DNA from: Nitrospirae bacterium JdFR-85
Lineage (GTDB): Bacteria > Nitrospirota > Thermodesulfovibrionia > Thermodesulfovibrionales > JdFR-85
Assembly (NCBI GenBank): GCA_002011745.1
Contig: MTOU01000012.1
Coordinates: 1-64,000, forward strand
Direction: 5' to 3'
DNA length: 64,000 nucleotides
The notes beneath the pieces are model-generated. The model saw only the letters and a program-made list of their open reading frames with translations, was not told where the DNA came from and made no database searches. Made by a program: the position numbers and the translations under genes. Shown in pieces: positions 53,969 to 61,361 of the stretch (its first letter is position 1; each line of letters starts with the position of its first letter).

Positions 53969-56026
53969 ATGAGAAACAATAAAAACAATAATGATTATAG
54001 CAGTATCTTTGTAAAACCGGGCATGACCCCCAGAGAGATAGTTAAGAAAGTGAGAGACCTTGATGCAGTTGCAATCACCTCAACTGGCATGAGGGATGCT
54101 GGGCAGTCAGACTATAAGAATCGTTTAAGAATACACGATCTGGCAACTCTTGCAGATCATTACAACAGGATGGGTCTTTTTAGTGCTGAGTGTCATGGTG
54201 GTGCCCGCTGGCATGTAGGAATAATGAATCGTCGAGAAAGTCCATTTGAAGAGATAGAGATTCTTCGTGAGAGAATGCCCAATGTTCTACTTCAGACTCT
54301 TATAAGAGAGACAAACCTCTGGGGTTACAGGCCCTATCCAAAGAATGTAATAGAGTATGTGGTACAAAGGGTAGATATTGATGTATGGCGATGTTTCTCT
54401 TTTCTGAACGATATAAGAAATATGCGGGCAGTAGCAGAAGTGGTGATGAAAAGGGGTAGATTATTTGAGCCGGCCATCTCCTTTACACAGGCGGAATGGG
54501 CTACAAATGATTATTATCTAAGGGTGGTAGATGAAATAATCACTCTGTGTGGTGGTATGGATGAGATAATTCTCTGTATAAAAGATATGGCAGGTGTTGG
54601 CAGTCCTGAAAGAATCCGTTCTCTGGTGGATGCCATTAAACAAAAGTATCCAGATCTGGTAATTCAGTATCATAGACATACAACGGATGGTCTTGCCTTG
54701 CCAGCTCTGCTTGCAGCAGCTCAGGCAGGGGCAAAGATCCTTGATGCCCAGGAAGACTCACTTGCCCGTTTTTATGGACAGGCACCTATACTTGCACTGC
54801 ATGCTTATTTAGAGGAGGCAGGCATAAAGGTTCATCTTAACAGAGCAGAGGCTGAAGAAGCAGTACAGAGGGTTCGTGAGTGGATATCTCATTATGAGTG
54901 GGCAGAATCACCTTTCAGGGGCTTCGATCATAATGTTACCAAACACAGAATGCCAGGGGGTGCCTTCCCAAGCTCTTTTGAACAGGCTGAAAAGGGTGGC
55001 TTTCTCCATCTTATGCCCGAGATTCTGAGAGTCATGTCACTTTACAACAGAATAATAAAGTATTTTGATGTAACCCCTGGGTCCCAGATTACCTGGGTAA
55101 CATGCAGTGGTCTTGTGAATCGTTATGAAAAGGAGTATGGTCGGGCAGGTGTACAGCATCTGATTCAGCTTCTTACAAAATTCGTGGAGGAAAAGAACCA
55201 GGACTTTGAGGCAATGGACAAAGAAGAGCAGGAGGAGTTACTACAACTCTTCCGTACAGCACCGGGTGATTTTAAGAACCTACTGCTTGGTGGCTATGGT
55301 AAGCTGCCTGTGGGCTGGCCAGCAGAATGGGTCTACAAGAGTACCTTTGGGGATGAATGGAAAAAGAAATTGAAGGAACGTAAGGAACTGTCACCACTTG
55401 ATAGTATTGAGGAAGACGACCTTGAAAAGCATAGACAGAATTTAAGAGATGCCATAGGGAGAGAACCTACAGAGGAAGAATATATCTTGTATTTAATGCA
55501 TCCCAAGGATGCTGTTGATTTTATTCAGTTTAGAGAACGCTATGGAGAGGCTCCTTTGGTTCTTCCCACAGATGTTTGGAGACAGGGATTAAGGAAGCCA
55601 GGTGACCGTGTGGAATTTGAATTATGGGGTAAACCTTACAGTATTGAGCTTGTCTCAGTAGGCTCAGAGCACGAGGGTTTAATACATGTGGTAATGCGGG
55701 TTAATAACAAGACCCGTGTATATACAATAGAAACCCCAAGATTAAAGAGAAGGGTCGAGGTAAGAATGGCCAAGAGACCCAATGAGATTGGTGCACCAAT
55801 AAATGGGAATGTCTGGAGAATAGGAAATCCACAGAGGGGAACACTTAATGTGGGAGACATTGTTCATGAAGGTGAAGAGATTGCAAATATTGAGGCCATG
55901 AAGATGGAGAATGCAATAATTGCTCCTTTTGATGCACAGATTGTGGAGATATGTGTGAAATTGAATGATACGGTTCAAGAAGGTCAGTTGCTGTTTGTTC
56001 TTGAAAAAATTAAAGAAAAAACCTAA
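53969..56026 (+). CDS. Carboxyltransferase/biotin carrier subunit (PycB/OadA-like)
   Basis: A 685-residue partner of the preceding gene. The N-terminal TIM barrel carries MRDAGQSDYKNRL (metal-binding Asp), IKDMAGVGSP and QYHRHTTDG in place of the usual HTHDTSG. A PYC/OADA helical part follows. The C-terminal biotinyl domain has Lys645 in EAMKMEN. The barrel motifs depart from canonical pyruvate carboxylase (RDAHQS to RDAGQS). It lies 8 bp after the carboxylase gene. The oxaloacetate decarboxylase alpha chain is a possible but less likely reading, given the adjacent biotin carboxylase. Confidence 0.87.
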   Translation: MRNNKNNNDYSSIFVKPGMTPREIVKKVRDLDAVAITSTGMRDAGQSDYKNRLRIHDLATLADHYNRMGLFSAECHGGARWHVGIMNRRESPFEEIEILRERMPNVLLQTLIRETNLWGYRPYPKNVIEYVVQRVDIDVWRCFSFLNDIRNMRAVAEVVMKRGRLFEPAISFTQAEWATNDYYLRVVDEIITLCGGMDEIILCIKDMAGVGSPERIRSLVDAIKQKYPDLVIQYHRHTTDGLALPALLAAAQAGAKILDAQEDSLARFYGQAPILALHAYLEEAGIKVHLNRAEAEEAVQRVREWISHYEWAESPFRGFDHNVTKHRMPGGAFPSSFEQAEKGGFLHLMPEILRVMSLYNRIIKYFDVTPGSQITWVTCSGLVNRYEKEYGRAGVQHLIQLLTKFVEEKNQDFEAMDKEEQEELLQLFRTAPGDFKNLLLGGYGKLPVGWPAEWVYKSTFGDEWKKKLKERKELSPLDSIEEDDLEKHRQNLRDAIGREPTEEEYILYLMHPKDAVDFIQFRERYGEAPLVLPTDVWRQGLRKPGDRVEFELWGKPYSIELVSVGSEHEGLIHVVMRVNNKTRVYTIETPRLKRRVEVRMAKRPNEIGAPINGNVWRIGNPQRGTLNVGDIVHEGEEIANIEAMKMENAIIAPFDAQIVEICVKLNDTVQEGQLLFVLEKIKEKT

Positions 56027-56110
56027 GAGTATGTTGACTTTCAAAAAAGGGGGTTGATAAACTTTATTTTATTCTTGGAGAAATAAAAACTTTGGTGTTT
56101 CTGTTAAAGT

Positions 56111-56920
56111 ATGCTCAAACATATTTTTAATTTAGCAATAATCACATTTAAAGGGGGGGTAAGAACAAGGGTTTTTATAACCCTGATAATCCTTTCAGTA
56201 GTTGCCTTTCTGGTGTTAATACCTTCGGCTTCCTTCTTTTCAATGCGTCAGGTGCGAGAAGTGGCAACCAGTCTCTGTCTCTCTTTAATATCCTTTATTC
56301 TGCTTGTATCAACAGTGTTCCTTGGAGTAAGTATTATATACAGGGATATAGACAGTAGGATAGCCTATTTTGTGCTTTCACAGCCAATCTCGAGAGGAAG
56401 TTATATTATTGGGAAGTTTGTGGGTCTGGTGTTTATAATTGTCCTTTCTGGAATTCTTCTTACAAGTTTTTCCTCAATAACACTGCTTATATCTGATAGT
56501 TTTTATGAGGGAGACCTCCCTATAAAATGGGACAATTATCTTATATCAGCCTCATTAGAACTCTTTAAGACCTTTATTGTTGCTGCCTTTGCTATATTCT
56601 TCTCAAGCTTTGCAACCAATCTGTTTTTACCTCTCTTTGGGACAATCGGAATATACATAATAGGTAGTGTCACACAGTCAATATACGATTATATTAACAC
56701 TCCTTATGGTGAAGAGCTTCCTTATATAACTGTACTAATATCCAAGCTGACCTATTATGTCTTTCCTAATTTTACTGCCTTTGATATAAAGTTTAAAGCA
56801 ATTTATAACCTTCCAATAGAAGGAAAATATGTTTTAAGTGTGCTTGCCTATGAGTTGCTTTACATTGTTATTATACTTTCCCTTTCTGTCTTGATCTTCA
56901 GAAAAAGGGAGATGTTATGA
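56111..56920 (+). CDS. ABC-2 type transporter permease
   Basis: A 269-residue membrane protein with six hydrophobic helices and the early motif YRDIDSRIAYFVLSQPISRGSYI (given as YRDIDSR and SQPISRG), typical of ABC-2/NosY-like permeases. The next two genes overlap by 4 bases each and supply a TPR-like protein and the ATPase. There is no clear ribosome site before the ATG. The substrate is unknown. Confidence 0.85.
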   Translation: MLKHIFNLAIITFKGGVRTRVFITLIILSVVAFLVLIPSASFFSMRQVREVATSLCLSLISFILLVSTVFLGVSIIYRDIDSRIAYFVLSQPISRGSYIIGKFVGLVFIIVLSGILLTSFSSITLLISDSFYEGDLPIKWDNYLISASLELFKTFIVAAFAIFFSSFATNLFLPLFGTIGIYIIGSVTQSIYDYINTPYGEELPYITVLISKLTYYVFPNFTAFDIKFKAIYNLPIEGKYVLSVLAYELLYIVIILSLSVLIFRKREML

Positions 56921-57774
56921 AGCAGAGATTACCCCTTCTGCTGATTGTATTCTCGATTATATTACTCTTTTTTGTGCAGGGCTATATTAGTTCTTTTCTT
57001 AGGGGCAGAACCCTCGAGGAGAAGCTCGGATATGTCCCTTCAAAAAGGGTACTAAGGATGGTGGTCCTTGATCATCAGAGTCTGATGAGTAGCTGGCTTT
57101 TATTCAAAGTAATAACCTATTATGGAGGAAAGATAGATCCCAAGATAGGTTCATTTAAGGATATTGAATACTACAATATGTACAGGTTTATTGATGCAGC
57201 TACAGACCTTGATCCATATAACATTGATGCCTATTATTTTGCTGAGGCTGTATTCACATGGGGGCTTGGTAGGATAAAAGAAGTAAACAGAATACTTGAG
57301 AGGGGATTGAGATACAGAACATGGGATCATTACATTCCCTTTTTTATGGGTTTTAACTACTTCTATTTTTTGAAAGACTACAAAAGAGCTGCGAAGTATC
57401 TAAGGATTGCAGCAGGTATTACAAAGAGTGCCTTTTTTACAAGCCTTACATCAAGGATGCTCTACGAGGCCCAACAGACAGAAGTGGCTATAGAGTTTAT
57501 TCAACAGATGATCAAGGAGATCAAAAATAACAATCTACGGAGGTCTCTTGAGGTAAGACTTGAGGCCCTCAAGGCAATTGCATATCTTGAGAAGGGTGTT
57601 AAAGAGTTTAAAGAGAGATATAAAAGGCTTCCCCATAATTTAGAAGAGATGGTTGGAGTAGGTGTAATAGAGAAGATTCCTCATGATCCCTATGGAGGAA
57701 ATTTTTATATTGACAGTTCTGGTAGAATCAAGACCACCAGTAAGCTGGCAAGACAACCAAAAAGGAGAGGATGA
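56917..57774 (+). CDS. Membrane-anchored TPR-like protein with pseudopilin-like tail
   Basis: A 285-residue protein of unknown function. One N-terminal TM helix (about 5-28) anchors a periplasmic-side helical region with TPR-like pairs (AATDLDPYNIDAYYF, YKRAAKYLRIAAG). The C-terminus (YKRLPHNLEEMVGVG, then PHDPYGGNFYIDSSG) resembles the DPWG region of type II pseudopilins. It is coupled by 4-base overlaps to the permease before and the ATPase after, so it is probably part of the exporter. Confidence 0.7.
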   Translation: MKQRLPLLLIVFSIILLFFVQGYISSFLRGRTLEEKLGYVPSKRVLRMVVLDHQSLMSSWLLFKVITYYGGKIDPKIGSFKDIEYYNMYRFIDAATDLDPYNIDAYYFAEAVFTWGLGRIKEVNRILERGLRYRTWDHYIPFFMGFNYFYFLKDYKRAAKYLRIAAGITKSAFFTSLTSRMLYEAQQTEVAIEFIQQMIKEIKNNNLRRSLEVRLEALKAIAYLEKGVKEFKERYKRLPHNLEEMVGVGVIEKIPHDPYGGNFYIDSSGRIKTTSKLARQPKRRG

Positions 57775-58691
57775 CCATAGAGGTAACAATAAAGACAATA
57801 GGTCTTACTAAAACCTACAAGGGAAGAAAAGGACGACAGGTTGAGGCCCTTAAGGACCTCAACCTTGAGATTTACAAGAGTGAGATTTTTGGTTTCTTGG
57901 GACCAAATGGTGCTGGAAAGAGTACTACAATAAAGATATTAATGGGATTGATATTTCCTACTGAAGGTAGATTTTTAATAAATGGGATAGAAGGCAATGA
58001 TATCTCTTACAAGAGATTTATAGGATATCTGCCTGAGAATCCATCTTTTTATGAATACCTTACGGCTGAAGAACTTCTCACTTTCGTGGGTAGAACATTT
58101 GAGATGGATGATAAAAAAATAAAAATAGAGACAGAGCGTCTTTTGAAATTACTTGACCTTTTTGATGCAAGAAAGAGATATATCAGAAGTTATTCAAAAG
58201 GAATGGTACAGCGTCTCGGTCTTGCACAGGCCCTTATTCATGACCCTGAAATATTGATACTTGATGAACCAATGAGTGGACTGGACCCTCTTGGAAGAAT
58301 ACTTGTAAAAGATATTATACTGGAACTGAGAGACAGAGGCAAAACAGTCTTTATGAGCACCCATATACTCAATGATATTGAGATACTCTGTGACAGGGTT
58401 GGCATCATAGTACAGGGTACCTTAAAGAAGATCATTAATATGGATGACCTTATGACAAAGGGTATAAGTAGTTATATACTGAAATTTAGTAAGCTCTCCG
58501 CAGATATGAGGAATAAACTTAGAGAGTATAATGCCGTTGAGCTGTCAGAGACGAGATTTAGGGTGTCTAAGGAATACATAACTGATATTCTATACTCATT
58601 GAAGCTTGACGAGAATACCGAACTTCGCCTTATTGAGCCTCAAAGAAAGGGCTTAGAGGTTCTGTTTAAAGAAGTTATAAGGGAGACATAA
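57771..58691 (+). CDS. ABC transporter ATP-binding protein
   Basis: A 306-residue ATPase with Walker A GPNGAGKST, signature YSKGMVQRLG and Walker B LILDEPMSGLDP. It carries the C-terminal extension typical of ABC-2 exporter ATPases (CcmA class). It partners with the permease at 56.1 kb. Confidence 0.93.
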   Translation: MTIEVTIKTIGLTKTYKGRKGRQVEALKDLNLEIYKSEIFGFLGPNGAGKSTTIKILMGLIFPTEGRFLINGIEGNDISYKRFIGYLPENPSFYEYLTAEELLTFVGRTFEMDDKKIKIETERLLKLLDLFDARKRYIRSYSKGMVQRLGLAQALIHDPEILILDEPMSGLDPLGRILVKDIILELRDRGKTVFMSTHILNDIEILCDRVGIIVQGTLKKIINMDDLMTKGISSYILKFSKLSADMRNKLREYNAVELSETRFRVSKEYITDILYSLKLDENTELRLIEPQRKGLEVLFKEVIRET

Positions 58692-58697
58692 CCAAAA

Positions 58698-59531
58698 ATG
58701 AGATACTTAAAACTACTTCGCCCTCACCACTGGATAAAGAATTTGCTGCTTTTTGCTGCTCCCTTTTTTGGTGGAACACTGTTTCGGACAGACAATCTTC
58801 TGATGGCCTTTCCTGTATTCCTCGCCTTTTCTCTCTGTGCAAGCTCAGTATATATCTTTAATGACTTGATGGATATTGAGAAAGACAGACTCCATCCAAG
58901 AAAGAGATTGAGACCTATAGCATCAGGAAGCATCAGTAAGGATGTAGCCGTAATCTTCGGGATGGTCCTTGTAGTCCCTTCTCTGAGTCTCTCTTTCTAT
59001 ATTTCAGTCTCTTTCTTTAGTTTTATACTTACATATATTCTTATACAGGTCTTCTATACTCTTTATTTGAAACATATTCCAATTATTGATATCTTCAGTA
59101 TAGCAGCAGGTTTTGTTATTAGGGTTCTTGCTGGTGGTGCTGCCTTTGATATTAAGGTGTCTCCATGGCTTTTCCTTACAATGTTTATGATCTCTGTTGT
59201 ACTTGCAACAGGCAAGAGACTCTCAGAATCAGAACTGCTTGAAGATAATGCCTCCTTACATAGAAAAACTCTTATGCATTACTCTGTAAGTACCTTGAAG
59301 GAGATTCTCTTAATAGCCTCTGCCTCTTCTTTGATTACCTATGCTCTGTATACAGTAGAGCAATCACAACAGCTTGTTTATACAGTACCTATAGTCACCT
59401 TTGGGCTATTCAGGTATATCCTTATCTCACAGAAAGGTCTTGGAGATGCTACAGAAGCATTATTTAAGGATAGGTGGCTTGTGTTAACAGTGATTGTATG
59501 GTTAACAATAGTGGGAATGATGAGATATTAG
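58698..59531 (+). CDS. UbiA-family prenyltransferase (decaprenyl-phosphate phosphoribosyltransferase-like)
   Basis: A 277-residue integral membrane enzyme with about eight helices. The first aspartate motif is NDLMDIEKDR, followed by HPRKRLRPIASG; RPHHWIKNLLLF at the start is typical of the DPPR-synthase branch, which attaches phosphoribose from PRPP to polyprenyl phosphate. A second motif with DIFSIAAGFVIRVLAG is present. It follows the ABC ATPase by 6 bp, suggesting a link to envelope polysaccharide export. Confidence 0.83.
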   Translation: MRYLKLLRPHHWIKNLLLFAAPFFGGTLFRTDNLLMAFPVFLAFSLCASSVYIFNDLMDIEKDRLHPRKRLRPIASGSISKDVAVIFGMVLVVPSLSLSFYISVSFFSFILTYILIQVFYTLYLKHIPIIDIFSIAAGFVIRVLAGGAAFDIKVSPWLFLTMFMISVVLATGKRLSESELLEDNASLHRKTLMHYSVSTLKEILLIASASSLITYALYTVEQSQQLVYTVPIVTFGLFRYILISQKGLGDATEALFKDRWLVLTVIVWLTIVGMMRY

Positions 59532-59557
59532 AGGTTTTAACTTGAGAAACGGCTGTT

Positions 59558-60889
59558 ATGTTCAGGTATCTCATTATTGAAGACGAGAGAGAGGTTGCAT
59601 CTTACCTCAAAGAAGTTGTTGAGACCATAGAAGGGACTGCCTATATCGCCTATACAGGTGAAGAAGCTCTGAGTTTAGCAGAATCCTATATTATAGATAT
59701 CGCCCTTGTTGACCTAATACTGCCTGATATTGATGGAATAAAATTGATAGCTAAATTGAGAACAATTTCTCCAGAAACGATATTTATAGTAATAACCTCT
59801 GTATATGAGACTCAGAGCATAGTAAATGCAATAAAAGAGGGAGCTTCAGAATACATTACAAAGCCTTTTGAACTGACATATCTCCAGAAGGTGTTAAAAA
59901 CATATCAGGAGTTAATAAACCTTAGAAAGAAGATTCATACTAAACCGGCAGAAGAGGCCCTTCCTCTGGAGAGAATAGTTGGTGAGAGTCCTCAGATAAA
60001 GAATATAAAAAAGATAATTAAGGAGATAGCATCTTATGACAGTACGGTCCTGATAACCGGTCCTACAGGGGTTGGGAAAGGACTGATAGCAGAAGCAATA
60101 CATATGTTAAGCCAGAGAAGGAACGGTCCTTTTGTGGTTTTTGACTGCACAGTCGTTCCCGAAGGCCTTATGGAATCAGAACTGTTTGGGCACATGAAGG
60201 GTGCTTTTACAGGTGCCCATCAGAATAGGATAGGCTTAATAGAGAGGGCAGACAGAGGTACCCTTTTTATTGACGAGGTGGGAGACCTTAGTGTTCAACT
60301 ACAAGCAAAACTCCTCAGAGCTATTGACACTGGAGAATTCAGAAGAGTGGGAGCTACCAAGGTCAGAAGGGCTGATGTAAGAATTATTGTAGCTACTAAT
60401 AGAGACCTTGAAGAGATGGTAAAAAGTGGAAGATTCAGGAAGGACCTCTATTATAGATTGAATGTGATTCATCTCAGAGTACCACCTCTTTCAGAAAGAG
60501 GCGAGGATGTATGGCTCTTGGCAAATCACTTTCTCTCTCTTTATACCAAATCTACAGGTAAAAAGATAAGGGGATTCAGTAAAGAAGTAGAGAAGTTCAT
60601 AAGAACCTATCACTGGCCTGGAAACATAAGGGAGCTCAAAAATCTTATTGAGCGGGCTGTGGTGATGTCAGAAGGTCCTTGGATAACCCTTGGAGATCTG
60701 GCTCCACCAGTGGAAAGATTACAGCGAGATGGTTTTGTTTTCCCCAAAGACATAGTTCCTCTCAAAGAGATGGAGAAAAGATATATAGAGTATGTGCTTA
60801 AACTCACAGGCAATAATAAATCTCAGGCAGCAACCCTCCTTGGTATTACAAGAAAAACATTGCGAGATAAACTCAGACGAAGTGGATAA
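59558..60889 (+). CDS. NtrC-type sigma-54 response regulator with canonical GAFTGA
   Basis: A 443-residue activator: receiver with Asp52 in ALVDLILPDIDG, AAA+ domain with Walker A GPTGVGKG and GAFTGA in HMKGAFTGAHQ, and a Fis-type helix-turn-helix (SQAATLLGITRKTLRDKL). It lies 26 bp after the UbiA gene and 193 bp before the seven-Cys protein and hybrid kinase. That kinase is a plausible partner (inference). Confidence 0.94.
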   Translation: MFRYLIIEDEREVASYLKEVVETIEGTAYIAYTGEEALSLAESYIIDIALVDLILPDIDGIKLIAKLRTISPETIFIVITSVYETQSIVNAIKEGASEYITKPFELTYLQKVLKTYQELINLRKKIHTKPAEEALPLERIVGESPQIKNIKKIIKEIASYDSTVLITGPTGVGKGLIAEAIHMLSQRRNGPFVVFDCTVVPEGLMESELFGHMKGAFTGAHQNRIGLIERADRGTLFIDEVGDLSVQLQAKLLRAIDTGEFRRVGATKVRRADVRIIVATNRDLEEMVKSGRFRKDLYYRLNVIHLRVPPLSERGEDVWLLANHFLSLYTKSTGKKIRGFSKEVEKFIRTYHWPGNIRELKNLIERAVVMSEGPWITLGDLAPPVERLQRDGFVFPKDIVPLKEMEKRYIEYVLKLTGNNKSQAATLLGITRKTLRDKLRRSG

Positions 60890-60938
60890 TTTCTACCCAA
60901 TTGGATAGTTTTTAACCACCAATAATTGCTGTATAAGA

Positions 60939-60968
60939 TTGACTTTGGTATAAGATAATTTGTATGCT
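60939..60968 (+). promoter_or_regulatory. Candidate sigma-70 promoter before the small seven-Cys gene
   Basis: TTGACT (60939-60944), an 18-bp spacer and TATGCT (60963-60968). The match is moderate. The rest of the 193-bp gap shows no gene. Confidence 0.35.
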
Positions 60969-61082
60969 TTAGTCTAACTCTTGGATTTTTAAAGGATTTT
61001 TATGTTTTTTAAGGTTAATGGTATGATTCTTGTTTTAAAAATATAAACTATTTAATAAACATTAATGGGAGGTAGTGGGCTT

Positions 61083-61322
61083 ATGATGAATTGTTGGGAG
61101 TTTAAAAAGTGTGGAAGAGACAAAACAGGTGACTGTCCTGCCTATCAGAAGAGAGCAGGAAAGATATGCTGGCTGGTAGCAGGTACCATGTGTGGTGGTA
61201 AACCACAGGGTACATTTGCCCAGAAGATATCCTCTTGTATGGAGTGTGATTTCTATCAGTACATACATGAAGTGACTAAAAAGTCCAAGAAAGAATCCCA
61301 AAAAGAGTCTAAGAAGATGTAG
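61083..61322 (+). CDS. Stand-alone seven-cysteine (two-CW-like) small protein
   Basis: A 79-residue protein made almost entirely of the cysteine block also found at the end of the chemoreceptor and inside the kinase at 38.8 kb: NCWEFKKC, GDCPAYQKRAGKICWLVAG, MCGGK and CMECDFY, seven cysteines in all. The tail is Lys/Ser-rich. There is no signal peptide, so it should be cytoplasmic; a metal or Fe-S site is possible but untested. The ATG at 61083 follows GGGAGGTAG. The hybrid kinase begins 39 bp downstream. Confidence 0.85.
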   Translation: MMNCWEFKKCGRDKTGDCPAYQKRAGKICWLVAGTMCGGKPQGTFAQKISSCMECDFYQYIHEVTKKSKKESQKESKKM

Positions 61323-61361
61323 TTACAAAACTTACCTCCCGAGGAAGGGAGGTGACGAGGT

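Noticed and set aside
61019-61034. Sigma-54-like TGGTATGATTCTTGTT before the small seven-Cys gene
   Set aside because: The spacing is right, but the near-invariant GC at -12 is GT and C is missing in the -24 part. It was not called, although an NtrC-type gene lies upstream.
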